A stretch of 60,000 bases of DNA from Diphasiastrum complanatum. Lineage: Eukaryota > Streptophyta > Lycopodiopsida > Lycopodiales > Lycopodiaceae. Location: the NCBI GenBank assembly GCA_029204225.1, contig CM055097.1, forward strand, positions 10,095,184-10,155,183, in the 5' to 3' direction. This document shows positions 44,701 through 51,835 of the stretch, one piece after another. The translations under genes and the position numbers were made by a program. A model generated the notes under the pieces. The model had not been told where the DNA came from and did no database searches. It saw nothing but the letters and a program-made list of their open reading frames with translations. The stretch's first letter is position 1. Each line of letters opens with the position of its first letter.

Positions 44701-47700
44701 GAAGATGTCTCGAAAACAGCTTTTAGGACTCGTCACGGTCATTATGAGTTTAAGGTGATGCCATTTGGGCTCACAAATGCTCTAGCTACCTTTATGACCT
44801 TGATGAACAGTGTCCTCAGACCATACTTGGGTAAGTTTGTAGTCGTATTTTTAGATGACATCCTCGTCTACAACAAAACGAGGAAGGAGCATCTAAAACA
44901 CCTCAGAAATGTGTTTCGACTGCTCAGAAAGCATAAGCTTTATGCTAAACAATCCAAGTGTGAATTCTTCGTTGAAGAAGTAGCATATTTGGGTCATATT
45001 ATCTCTTCAGATGGGATTAAGATGGACCCAAATAAGGTTAAAGCCATACTCAGTTGGCTGAGACCTCAGAATATTTTGGAACTTTAGATCTTTCTTGGTT
45101 TGGTGGGATATTACAGACGATTTGTCAAGGAATATGCTCAGATAGCAGTTCCTATGACAAATCTTCTTAAGGGGAAGGGAAAGGAGTTCATTTGGGAGTC
45201 CGCACAACAGGAGAGCTTTGATGCTCTCAAAACAACCTTAGCTATAGCACCAATTTTAAAAGTCGTCGACCCCAATCAGCCATTTGTGGTCGAAATAGAT
45301 GCTAGCGACTTTGCAGTAGGTGCTGTGCTAACTCAGGGTGGACGACCAGTTGCGTTCGAGCGTAAAAAACTCGAGCCAGCTGAGACTAGGTATAGTGCCT
45401 ATGAAAAGGAGCTCTTTTCTATAGTCCATGCCCTTAAGACTTGGAGGCTGGAAAGCTCGTTGGGAAGAGTTGATGCAAGAGTTTGACATGTCTATTAGAT
45501 ATAGACGTGGAAAATTCAATACAGTAGCATATGCCCTTAGCAGAATGCCTATGATAAACGAGCTGAGTTTTACTCAGATTCTTAATGAGTTACTTGAGTC
45601 CTTGAGAGGGAAATGCTAGCATGATGCATTTTTCTCTACTATCTGGAACTCAGTCCAGAGCAGACAGTTACAGACTCCAGAACCAGTTCCCGGGGCTGGT
45701 GCCAGTTCATCCAAGAATACGACAACTTCCGTTGAGGATGATGATGAGTCCGAGTATACGTCGTCAGATGACGTTGAGGATTCTGAGCCTGTATTACCCA
45801 AGCAAACCCCAGTGGTTGAGGGTCAGTTGACTCAAGGATTCAAATGGAAACAGTATTCCATTCATGATGAGTACTTGCTCTATAGAGATAGAGTATGTGT
45901 CCCCAATTCAGAGGATTATAGGCAGCAGGTCCTATATGAATGTCATGACAATCCTAGCGCGGGACACCTAGGCATACAGAAGACCTATGAGCTTCTTTGT
46001 TGGCAATTTTTCTGGCCCAGTATGAAAAAGGATGTCCACCAGTATGTAATCAGTTGCCAGAAATGTCAAGTAAACAAAGCAGAGCGTTTAAAGGCCGGAG
46101 GGTTGTTGCATCCCTTAGAAATACTAGCTGGTAAATGGGAGAGTATCTCCATGGATTTTATAGTAGGCCTGCCTAAAACCCGAAAGGGTAATGACGCTAT
46201 ATGGGTCACAGTTGACCGTCTGACCAAAATGGCTCATTTCATTCCGACCAAAACAACCGTTAGAGCTCTAGAGTTAGCGAGGTTGTTTGTAGACGGGCTA
46301 TTTAAATTGTACGGTCTACCTTCCGGCATAGTCAGCGACCGGGATAGTAAGTTTACTGGAAATTTTTGGAGGGCAGTATTCCATCATCTCCATACTAAAC
46401 TTAATATGAGTACCACCGACCATCCACAGACGGACGGTCAAACAGAGAGGGTAAATCAAGTGCTGGAGGATATGCTTCGTGCATACGTCAGCAAGAAGCA
46501 AACAAATTGGGAGGAGTATCTCTCGATATTAGAGTTTGCTTACAACAGTACCAAACATTCAGCTACGGGATACAGCCCATTTATGCTGATGTACGGTTTT
46601 CAACCACGCTCACCCACAACTGTAGGGTTTAAACAAGAAAAAGTTGAAGCCGCCAGAAACTTTTTAGAGGACCTAAACCAGATGATAGAACATGCTAAGC
46701 ATAGCATTAGGCAGTCCCAGGATCAAGCCAGGCATTATGCAGATCCACACAGACGGGATATGCAGTTCTCCACTAGTGAGAAAGTCTACTTGAGAGTCCC
46801 AGTCGACTCTAAAACCCTCAAATCAAGAGTGTGTGCTGAGTTGTTTCCAAGGTATTGTGGTCCCTTTACCATCAGTAGGAGACTAGGCGAGGTCACCTAT
46901 GAACTAGAACTCCCACACAACAGTAAGGTTTTTCCAGTCTTTCATGTAAGTCAGTTACGAAAAGCCTTAACCAGATCAGACAATCTGGTTGGGGACAATG
47001 TTCTAGTTCTCCCATTGGATCCTCAGCAACCTCCACATGAACCTGAGGAGATTCTTGATAGTAGAGAGACGGAGACTCGTCATAATCTATACCGAGAATA
47101 TCTGGTTAAGTGGAATGATCAGCTTGTTGAGAATGCCACTTGGGAAAGAGGCAGCGTCCTTCGCAAGATTTTTCCAGACTTTGTCTTAGAGGACCAAGAC
47201 GGTTCTTAAGGGGGAGGGAGTGTTACGAGCTCGTAACCAGTGCTGAACCCTAGGGAACACAGATAGGTCAGATACCACAGTCAGGGTCGTGTCCAACGTA
47301 CATGACCAACAGGGCAAGACAGTGTGAGTAGTGTGCCCCAGCACGGTCCATAGCCATGGCGGGCCTAACACAGCCTAGGGACCCTGTCAGCAGGATAGGG
47401 CCCCCAGTTGGGTCCCGACGTGCAGTCAGCCATGTCAGTGCCACGTGGCCGACACTTGGCAGTTGCATGCTACCAGTCCTCACACTGGGCTAGGAGGGGC
47501 TTACTCTATATCAGGGAGTAGGCAAGGTTGGGTGGATCAGTTAGTGTTTGCCCTACTGTGGTGTTAGGATCTATTACACATGCTATGGGACAGGCAGGTT
47601 TTCGCGCTGGCTACTCCACGGCTGACCAAATATTCATCTTGAGATGCATTATTGAGGAGGCTAAGTTCAGAAAGCATAGGGTTTATTGTTGCTTTGTGGA

Positions 47701-49361
47701 TTTCCGCAAAGCCTTTGATTTTGTTCCGAGACACCTTTTACTCCAGCACTTAGCATCGCCTGGCTTTTCTCAGGAGATCATTGCTGCTATCGTCACATTG
47801 TATGAGAGAGTGCTGGCCCGTTTTCGAGATGGTGATGGATGGTCCTCTTACATTCATAGTACAGTGGGAGTTAAGCAGGGATGTCCTTTGTCCCCTACTC
47901 TCTTTGCTCTATATATTGATGATCTTGAGCGGATTATTAGGGAGGAGGGTGGAGATGGCTGTCCGTTAGCAGATATGATTATCCCTATTCTACTGTATGC
48001 GGATGACGTGATACTTCTATCGAGATCCGCATCTGGGCTTCAGCAGCACCTTGATGCTTTATATACTTTCTGCCAGACATGGGGTTTGATGGTGAACATT
48101 GTTAAGACTAAGGTCATGGTGTTCAACACCAATCGACAGCATATGAGAGACACAGTGTTCTACTATGATGGGCTTCCACTGGAGATAGTAGCCACTTATA
48201 CTTACCTAGGTGTCCTTTTTACTGGTCCATTGCTCACTTTTAGACCAGCTGCACTGTCTAGGCTCCGCAAGGGGCACTCTGCTCTTGTCCAGATGGAGAG
48301 GTTTTCCTCTATTTATCATGTACATGATCCTGATACGCGCAGTGCTCTAGCTGGTAACCTAGTAGCCTGAGGCCTGCAAGTTACTTGATAGTTGAAACTG
48401 TTGTCGAATGTTCTAGGTATGGATGCACCATCCTATTAGATGGATGCTCAGGCCCTCCCACTCAAGACCGATGCGAGACATTGCTCGCATCATATCCCTC
48501 CATGCAGGGGTCATAGCCAAATGAAAGGGGAGGTCGCAAAAGTAAAAGCACCTCCTAACAGCAACAACAACTGCATCCTATTCGACTCTGCCACATAAAC
48601 ATCCCTACCTCTCAGATGTCCTCGACCCCCTCCCTTATCAACTCCATCCCCACCAACACCCCTAGTGCCCCATCTACTAGCATTGTCTGAGTCTCTCCAT
48701 AAGGAGAAAAAGAAATGGGTGCGGTAGCAGAACTAGTGCCGGATGTGATGTGGAATCTTGGCGCTCTGCCGCACCGATAACAATAATGTTGCACAATGCA
48801 AGTTTAAACTTTAATGGATTTGATGACAAACTTAGATATTTGACAGGTCACAGGTCACATGACACAGAGTCACATATGTTAATAATTACTAATTACTAAT
48901 TAGTAATTGAATTTTAGACTGAACTTTGAAGTGTTAGCTTTAGATCAAACGAGAATCACTTGTGGCTGAAGTAGTAGCATGAGAGTCTGTAGGTATTTTA
49001 CATATACTTGACGTTTTAAGACCATTCGTGATTCACATCGATTTTGAGTGCAAAAAGTTTGATGATAGAACCAATAAGTAGAATTTTCTTTTTTACTGAA
49101 CAAATTTGTCATAGGATGTTTGATGGAGCCTTGGTTTATGTCTACTACTCATTATTTTTTTGTTCATCTTGCTATATTACCTTTACATGTATACCACTAA
49201 TAATCTACTAAAGGCATTTTCTCAAAGTGGTGTTTGTTTGTTCTTTTCTTATATAGGCGAGAATGGTTTCCACCTGCAAGGGCGGCATATGCCTCACTGA
49301 GTTTCCGAGCAACTCGTGCTGCTTATGCTGCAGGAAATCACGATACCAGTGATGGTTCAGG
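29708..49361 (+). CDS. TML: TML, muniscin-like subunit of the TPLATE complex (exons 1-2, gene continues off window)
   Basis: Exon 1 (29708-29766) and exon 2 (49257-49361) join in phase to encode 54 residues that match the highly conserved plant TML N-terminus: [19 protein letters not shown], then [13 protein letters not shown] is a cytosolic subunit of the plant TPLATE complex, an adaptor for clathrin-mediated endocytosis at the plasma membrane, with a C-terminal mu-homology domain. Later exons (starting near the expected DDPLAASSGQ region) are not in the 10.6 kb to the right, so intron 2 is also long. Intron 1 is 19,490 bp and holds at least six transposable-element pieces. The coding parts have no defect, so the gene is probably functional. 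Assignment rests on recalled family sequence. Confidence 0.85.
29767..30869. other. TML intron 1, proximal part
   Basis: Nothing recognised apart from AT-rich sequence. Confidence 0.5.
30870..31600 (+). pseudogene. Copia integrase C-terminus to RT linker, copy E
   Basis: Frames on the plus strand give [39 protein letters not shown] and, after a frameshift, ENEKKILS and the linker up to the [11 protein letters not shown]-like region that precedes RT, ending [19 protein letters not shown]. This is the tail of a copia integrase and the pol linker. The same stretch of copia D (INT end, [20 protein letters not shown]) is clearly related. No RT follows and no LTR was found. Confidence 0.8.
31780..31995 (-). 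pseudogene. hAT transposase fragment (C-terminal half)
   Basis: The minus frame encodes [19 protein letters not shown], then [19 protein letters not shown], with the pattern seen just before the dimerisation region of plant hAT transposases. It lies beyond the C-terminus of the larger hAT gene at 32133-37250 and repeats a stretch related to that gene's [10 protein letters not shown] segment, so it looks like a piece of a second copy. A CT microsatellite (31943-31966) encodes an Arg-Glu run at its start. Confidence 0.6.
31943..31966. repeat. (CT)n microsatellite
   Basis: Twelve ct units at the edge of the hAT fragment. Confidence 0.95.
32313..32355. repeat. (CTCTAC)n hexanucleotide repeat in the hAT C-terminus
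   Basis: About seven units. On the coding (minus) strand it encodes an Arg-Gly repeat in the transposase frame and Val-Glu in another; length changes by whole units keep the frame. Confidence 0.9.
34817..35552. mobile_element. ~720-bp non-autonomous insert with imperfect terminal inverted repeats
   Basis: The insert (34825 to about 35546) is flanked by ggttgcag (34817-34824) and ttttgcag (35545-35552), six of eight bases matching. Its ends are imperfect inverted repeats: cgttccggaacgtgatcc at the left, and cgtttcggatcgtgcgatcc reading in from the right. It holds a GC-rich folded array, A/T homopolymer runs and no transposase. Removing it with one flank copy restores the hAT frame. The ends and TSD size suggest a hAT- or Mutator-like passenger, but the class is not certain. 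Confidence 0.7.
35130..35275. repeat. GC-rich array of G6/C6 blocks
   Basis: Units of about 35 bp repeat the pattern cggggggctaccgccccccg followed by aaccccc and gtttct. Each unit can form a hairpin, and the runs of six G also allow quadruplexes. It lies in the middle of the ~720-bp insert. Confidence 0.85.
36110..36500 (-). repeat. Dispersed repeat, copy 2 (reverse of 7255-7620)
   Basis: The reverse complement contains accacctttcttcatgcct, tagcgagatttgaac and gaatgcatttccacatgcct, matching in order the blocks of the copy at 7255-7620. It lies in the hAT intron between the two BED-finger exons. Confidence 0.6.
37001..37250 (-). CDS. hAT BED zinc-finger exon 1
   Basis: The ATG at 37250 opens [14 protein letters not shown] and the finger [20 protein letters not shown] with the later conserved LLRLRG and Cys, a BED-type DNA-binding finger as found at the N-terminus of plant hAT transposases. 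The donor GAG|GTAAAC follows at 37000. Confidence 0.75.
37423..37733 (+). pseudogene. LINE reverse transcriptase, 5' part (before the chromovirus insertion)
   Basis: The plus frame encodes fingers/palm of a non-LTR reverse transcriptase: [49 protein letters not shown]. The frame stops being LINE exactly at 37733. Appending the sequence from 47584 gives GLHA then [15 protein letters not shown] without a break. Such enzymes copy LINE RNA at a nicked target. The endonuclease domain is not visible to the left, where the hAT begins, so the copy is 5'-truncated or interrupted. Confidence 0.9.
37734..38055 (+). mobile_element. 5' LTR of the chromovirus, left part
   Basis: It begins with the perfect 16-bp palindrome GTTACGAGCTCGTAAC one base inside the LTR and runs to ...ggatcagtt, where the copia D insertion starts. 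The last five bases (cagtt, 38051-38055) are the left copy of the copia target duplication. Confidence 0.95.
38056..38445 (-). mobile_element. 3' LTR of copia D (complete)
   Basis: On the minus strand it starts TGTTGAAATAAATGCC just after the polypurine run GAGGGGGGG (38446-38454) and ends GGAATTTGTCA. Confidence 0.9.
38446..40530 (-). pseudogene. Copia D pol: integrase tail, reverse transcriptase, RNase H
   Basis: The minus frame starts in the integrase C-terminus (IFPRITGRS region in one frame; [14 protein letters not shown] in the coding frame) and gives a long RT frame (40449-38884, about 520 codons): [38 protein letters not shown] and the catalytic [13 protein letters not shown]. RNase H begins [15 protein letters not shown], meets TGA at 38886-38884 and continues in the same frame ([29 protein letters not shown]) to the stop near 38440. 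The single nonsense codon is explained by CGA to TGA. With no gag or integrase core it can move only with help from an intact relative. Confidence 0.9.
40531..40779 (-). mobile_element. 5' LTR of copia D, truncated
   Basis: It matches 38196-38445 almost base for base. The LTR side that should lead to the primer-binding site is missing, and integrase coding sequence starts at the break. Confidence 0.9.
40785..40820 (+). mobile_element. 5' LTR of the chromovirus, right part
   Basis: It resumes agtgtttgccctactgtggt and ends ctattaca, identical in layout to the end of the 3' LTR at 47543-47578. Confidence 0.95.
40822..40834 (+). other. Primer-binding site of the chromovirus
   Basis: TGGTATCAGAGCC, an exact initiator-Met type site, one base after the LTR. 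Confidence 0.95.
40835..42622 (+). mobile_element. Long leader of the chromovirus, with tandem repeats
   Basis: About 1.8 kb without a convincing frame. Around 41500-41800 blocks with aac-caactt/ctcgaagcttcg and gcgccatgccagattgg recur about every 115-130 bp. At 41921-41991 a 37-bp unit (aatggtcccgac-n-gcataccgctggcg) occurs twice. Leaders this long are common in plant gypsy elements and often carry packaging or translation signals; none can be named here. Confidence 0.7.
42623..44050 (+). pseudogene. Chromovirus gag and protease, frame-broken
   Basis: The ATG at 42623 starts [20 protein letters not shown]; the frame shifts near 42776 and continues through the capsid region ([33 protein letters not shown]). 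TAG at 43078-43080 replaces a likely Trp codon. A 2-bp loss near 43344 moves the frame to the nucleocapsid knuckle ([16 protein letters not shown]2CX4HX4C) and aspartic protease ([14 protein letters not shown]; the usual Ser after the catalytic Asp is Asp here). Another 1-bp loss near 44012 leads into the RT frame. Gag packages the RNA; protease would mature the particle. Confidence 0.9.
44051..45480 (+). pseudogene. Chromovirus reverse transcriptase and partial RNase H
   Basis: The frame carries DWLYSLGP, then [19 protein letters not shown] motifs [36 protein letters not shown] and the catalytic [11 protein letters not shown]. RNase H starts [17 protein letters not shown] and reaches [19 protein letters not shown]. 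There it jumps to a frame coding [20 protein letters not shown], so about 40 codons of RNase H (including the TDH-type Asp) are deleted and the frame is shifted. Stops at 44449-44451 (TAA) and 45085-45087 (TAG) replace probable Gln codons. Confidence 0.9.
45481..47209 (+). pseudogene. Chromovirus integrase with chromodomain (long intact frame)
   Basis: After the RNase H tail (YALSRMP), one TAG (45617-45619) and an acidic Ser-rich linker, an open frame of 465 codons (45812-47209) is intact. It has the HHCC zinc module (HDNPSAGH ... CQKC), catalytic Asp in [10 protein letters not shown], Asp in [10 protein letters not shown] and Glu in [10 protein letters not shown], a GPF/Y-type region ([13 protein letters not shown]) and a C-terminal chromodomain ([16 protein letters not shown]). 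The chromodomain marks the element as a chromovirus and would direct insertion to marked chromatin. TAA at 47207-47209 runs into the polypurine tract. Confidence 0.9.
47208..47219 (+). other. Polypurine tract of the chromovirus
   Basis: The run aagggggaggga ends one base before the 3' LTR. Confidence 0.9.
47221..47578 (+). mobile_element. 3' LTR of the chromovirus
   Basis: 358 bp, starting TGTTACGAGCTCG and ending TCTATTACA, followed by the target duplication catgc. It is uninterrupted and so serves as the reference for the split 5' LTR. Confidence 0.95.
47584..48370 (+). pseudogene. LINE reverse transcriptase, 3' part
   Basis: The frame continues [15 protein letters not shown], then [13 protein letters not shown] (first catalytic Asp), [20 protein letters not shown] and the catalytic [12 protein letters not shown], ending with a stop at 48368-48370. 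All RT motifs are intact and uninterrupted for about 260 codons. The C-terminal zinc knuckle and tail expected in plant LINEs are absent, and hAT sequence follows at once. Confidence 0.9.
48416..48790 (-). pseudogene. hAT transposase fragment, second locus
   Basis: One minus frame encodes [20 protein letters not shown] then [16 protein letters not shown], the segment after the BED finger in plant hAT transposases. Upstream is a Gly/Asp/Arg-rich stretch. It is about 120 codons and starts right after the LINE fragment. It is distinct from the hAT at 32-37 kb, whose matching segment reads [17 protein letters not shown]. Confidence 0.65.
48791..49256. other. Distal end of TML intron 1
   Basis: AT-rich, with a normal pyrimidine-rich acceptor (gtttgtttgttcttttcttatatag). 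Nothing else recognised. Confidence 0.6.
49257..49361 (+). CDS. TML: TML exon 2
   Basis: The acceptor (ttcttatatag, ends 49256) and donor (GG|GTAAGT at 49362) flank 105 nt that complete the split Thr codon and encode [20 protein letters not shown] and a Gly/Ser/Asp-rich end. In angiosperm TML the matching segment is, from memory, [20 protein letters not shown]. Confidence 0.85.
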
Positions 49362-51239
49362 GTAAGTTTAAACATATGGATCTCCAATGTAGTGTGGCCT
49401 TTGGAAGTCTCTAAGCTTTTGGTATCATTCTTTTGTTTGTTGAGGCATTCGAGTATTGTTGTTTAACTTGTATAAATCTCATTAGTCATTATCCAATGAT
49501 CCCTTTCACCATATGAATGATATCATTGTTTTTTATATTTGGTACTTTGCTACATAAGGTCTTGTGTTTGCATTGTACCCAAGAGTCTCTTGAACTCATT
49601 GTGAACATGAACAAATGAACAAATTATCAATAGGTGAGGAGGTTGAAATGATTGGAAATACTTTGGAGCTTCAACATTTTGTTGTTCTACCATGCTCTTC
49701 TATAAATTTATGAATGCTCTCACAACATAGTTTATAAAATACATAATAAAAGTAGTAGCAATTGCCAATAAATTGAGGATTTTCCAAGTTATAAATAAGC
49801 TTACAAGATAAATCCTTCAAGAAACAATGCGATAGAATGACAATAGGCCTTGCAAACCCTATTGAGTTCTACTAACAATATTTAAAGCTACCAAATAAAT
49901 GAAGTAGAAATACTCCATCTCCTAATGTAGGAGTTCAAGATTCCTTCTTGGATTTCAGAGAAGAATGTAGGGTTTATCTTTAAGGTACCATTCTAGAGGC
50001 AGGGCACCTACAAAAAGCCTATCTATCAATAGTTTGTCCATTTAAATGACAACTTATACGATCCAAATTCGGAGGTGCAAATGTATTTAAGGTGTCCCCC
50101 AAGCAGTAGTATAACTACAATGCTAGCCCCAATTCAAACAAAAGTGGCCAAATTAATGATGTTGTTGTATGTAGACATGCTATAAAATTTAAGACACCAA
50201 AGAATGTCATTGTGGAAAGGGATAGATAGAAGCTGATAGGTAGAATATTGTAGATCCAGATTTTTTCAAAACCTAGTTAGCAACATCACTGACTTATAAC
50301 AACATCACTGATTGCAACTCATAAAGCAATGTTGTTTGGCTAAGATTTTTTGTTCAATGAATTCTATATTATTGTTTTGATTTAGATTCTTTGACTTTTT
50401 TGGTTGCACGTATGTTGTTCCTAAGCTTTACCTTTGACATCACTGACTTCTTAGGTTAAATTGGATATATTCTAGTTTCACAAATAGATACCTTAACATT
50501 CTAAGGAATCACTAACATTCCTTATGAGTAGCAACATGCTAGGAAAGACAAAATAAGGCCAAAGGTGGATGCCATGAATATGAAGATGTCAAACAAACAC
50601 AAACTACAGAATTCGAGTCACCAAAGATGTCATGGTGGAAAGGGATCAAGAAAAACTAAGGTGTAGAATAATGTATCAATATCCTAAGGATGACAATAAC
50701 ATTCCTTATGAGTAGCAGAATGCTACGAAAGATACTATCTGCTTGAATGTGTGATGCTCAAAGTATTAGGTCAATGCCCAAGTCTACTTTTCCAAATGTC
50801 AAGAACCAATCAATACCTAGAATACAATCATATTAACACAAAAATGAATCTAATCTCATGTGTGGATCTTTGCCATGGAGCATTTGGTTTCTTCTTCTTG
50901 TCTCTTTTCCTCATCTCTGCTGTCTCTGTTGCTCATCCCATTGTCTATTGTGCTTATTCTACAATTGTCTTTGTAGCTCTTTCTGTTGACTCCTTTGTTT
51001 AGAATTTTTATTTTTTTGGAAAATTAAGATTTCCCAAAAATGGCCACAAAAGAATGATATGTCTGGACCTAAGGAAGTGGACCCTGGGCGCGGACGCGGA
51101 TGCCTCAGGGATGCGTCCGGGTCCGGACGCGTCCGCCATTTTGCAAATTTTTTTTTTGAAAAAAGAAAAAAATACAGGCCCCTCTCCTCACGGTCCCACA
51201 TCCCCAAAATGAAATAAAAACAATTTTCCTCCCCCTACC
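49362..51239. other. Start of TML intron 2
   Basis: AT-rich sequence without an exon or recognised element. Near 51080-51130 there is a CpG-rich block of ggacgcg/gcgtccg words followed by a T/A homopolymer stretch, and near 51245-51265 a C run; both look like parts of unclassified repeats. Confidence 0.45.
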
Positions 51240-51279
51240 CCCTCCACACACACCCCCCCCCCCCAGGGATTAATCATCA

Positions 51280-51835
51280 GAGAGTGTCTGGCACATAGCT
51301 GCCCCCTCATGTTAAAAAAAACGATAAAGGTACCTAAAAAAATTTGAAATTTTTTTTGCAACAAACCTAACCACTGCCAGTTATGAACGTAGCCACGACT
51401 GATCTAGATTTAGTCTATGAAAGCATCACATAAGCAAGACTTAACCCTAGAAAGCAGGAGAGAGAAAGCTTAGAGAGACTAAAGAAGGAGATCATATCAT
51501 AAGCGAAGTAACAAATGACACAGAATCCCTACTTATAGCCAAGAGGAAGCCCTAAAAGGAAGCTTCCAGTGGCTAGGGCCAAACTGAGAGGGAAAATAGT
51601 GTGCCCTCCAAGAAGGCCCCCACTCTCAGTAATATGACCAAATAACCAATATAGTGAATCATAGGGCCCAAGGCCAATAATATGGTCTAAATGTCAATAA
51701 TAGGGCCCAAGGCCAACCATATAGTCTAAATGTCAAATAATTAATAAAAAAGGGCCCAAAGCCTGCTTATGCATATAAAGTAAAGTAAATGTAAATGGAC
51801 ATGGCGAATGTAATGAGCCGAGTCCATAACTCTCC
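51280..51835 (-). mobile_element. 3' LTR region of gypsy copy G1
   Basis: The minus strand leaves pol through a purine run (CGGGGAGAG, near 51830-51838) and enters sequence starting TTATGGACTCGGCTC, as in chromoviruses whose LTR starts TGTTA after a similar tract. The far end cannot be set. A 39-bp unit (atagggcccaaggccaa) repeats at 51661 and 51700. Confidence 0.5.
51661..51765. repeat. 39-bp tandem repeat in the G1 LTR
   Basis: Two clear copies (51661-51699, 51700-51738) with words tagggcccaaggccaa and gtctaaatgtcaa, and a partial third with agggcccaaagcc. Confidence 0.85.

Larger units (their letters stand above)
37729..47583 (+). mobile_element. Nested Ty3/gypsy chromovirus with 5-bp target duplication CATGC
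   Basis: The element spans 37734-47578 (9845 bp with its own insert), flanked by catgc at 37729-37733 and 47579-47583. LTRs begin TGTTACGAGCTCG and end TCTATTACA. The 5' LTR is 37734-38055 plus 40785-40820 (322 + 36 = 358 bp) and the 3' LTR is 47221-47578 (358 bp). They differ at about ten positions by eye, all transitions. Gag, protease, RT-RNase H and a chromodomain integrase follow in gypsy order on the plus strand, the same direction as TML. Several stops and frameshifts make it inactive. Confidence 0.95.
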
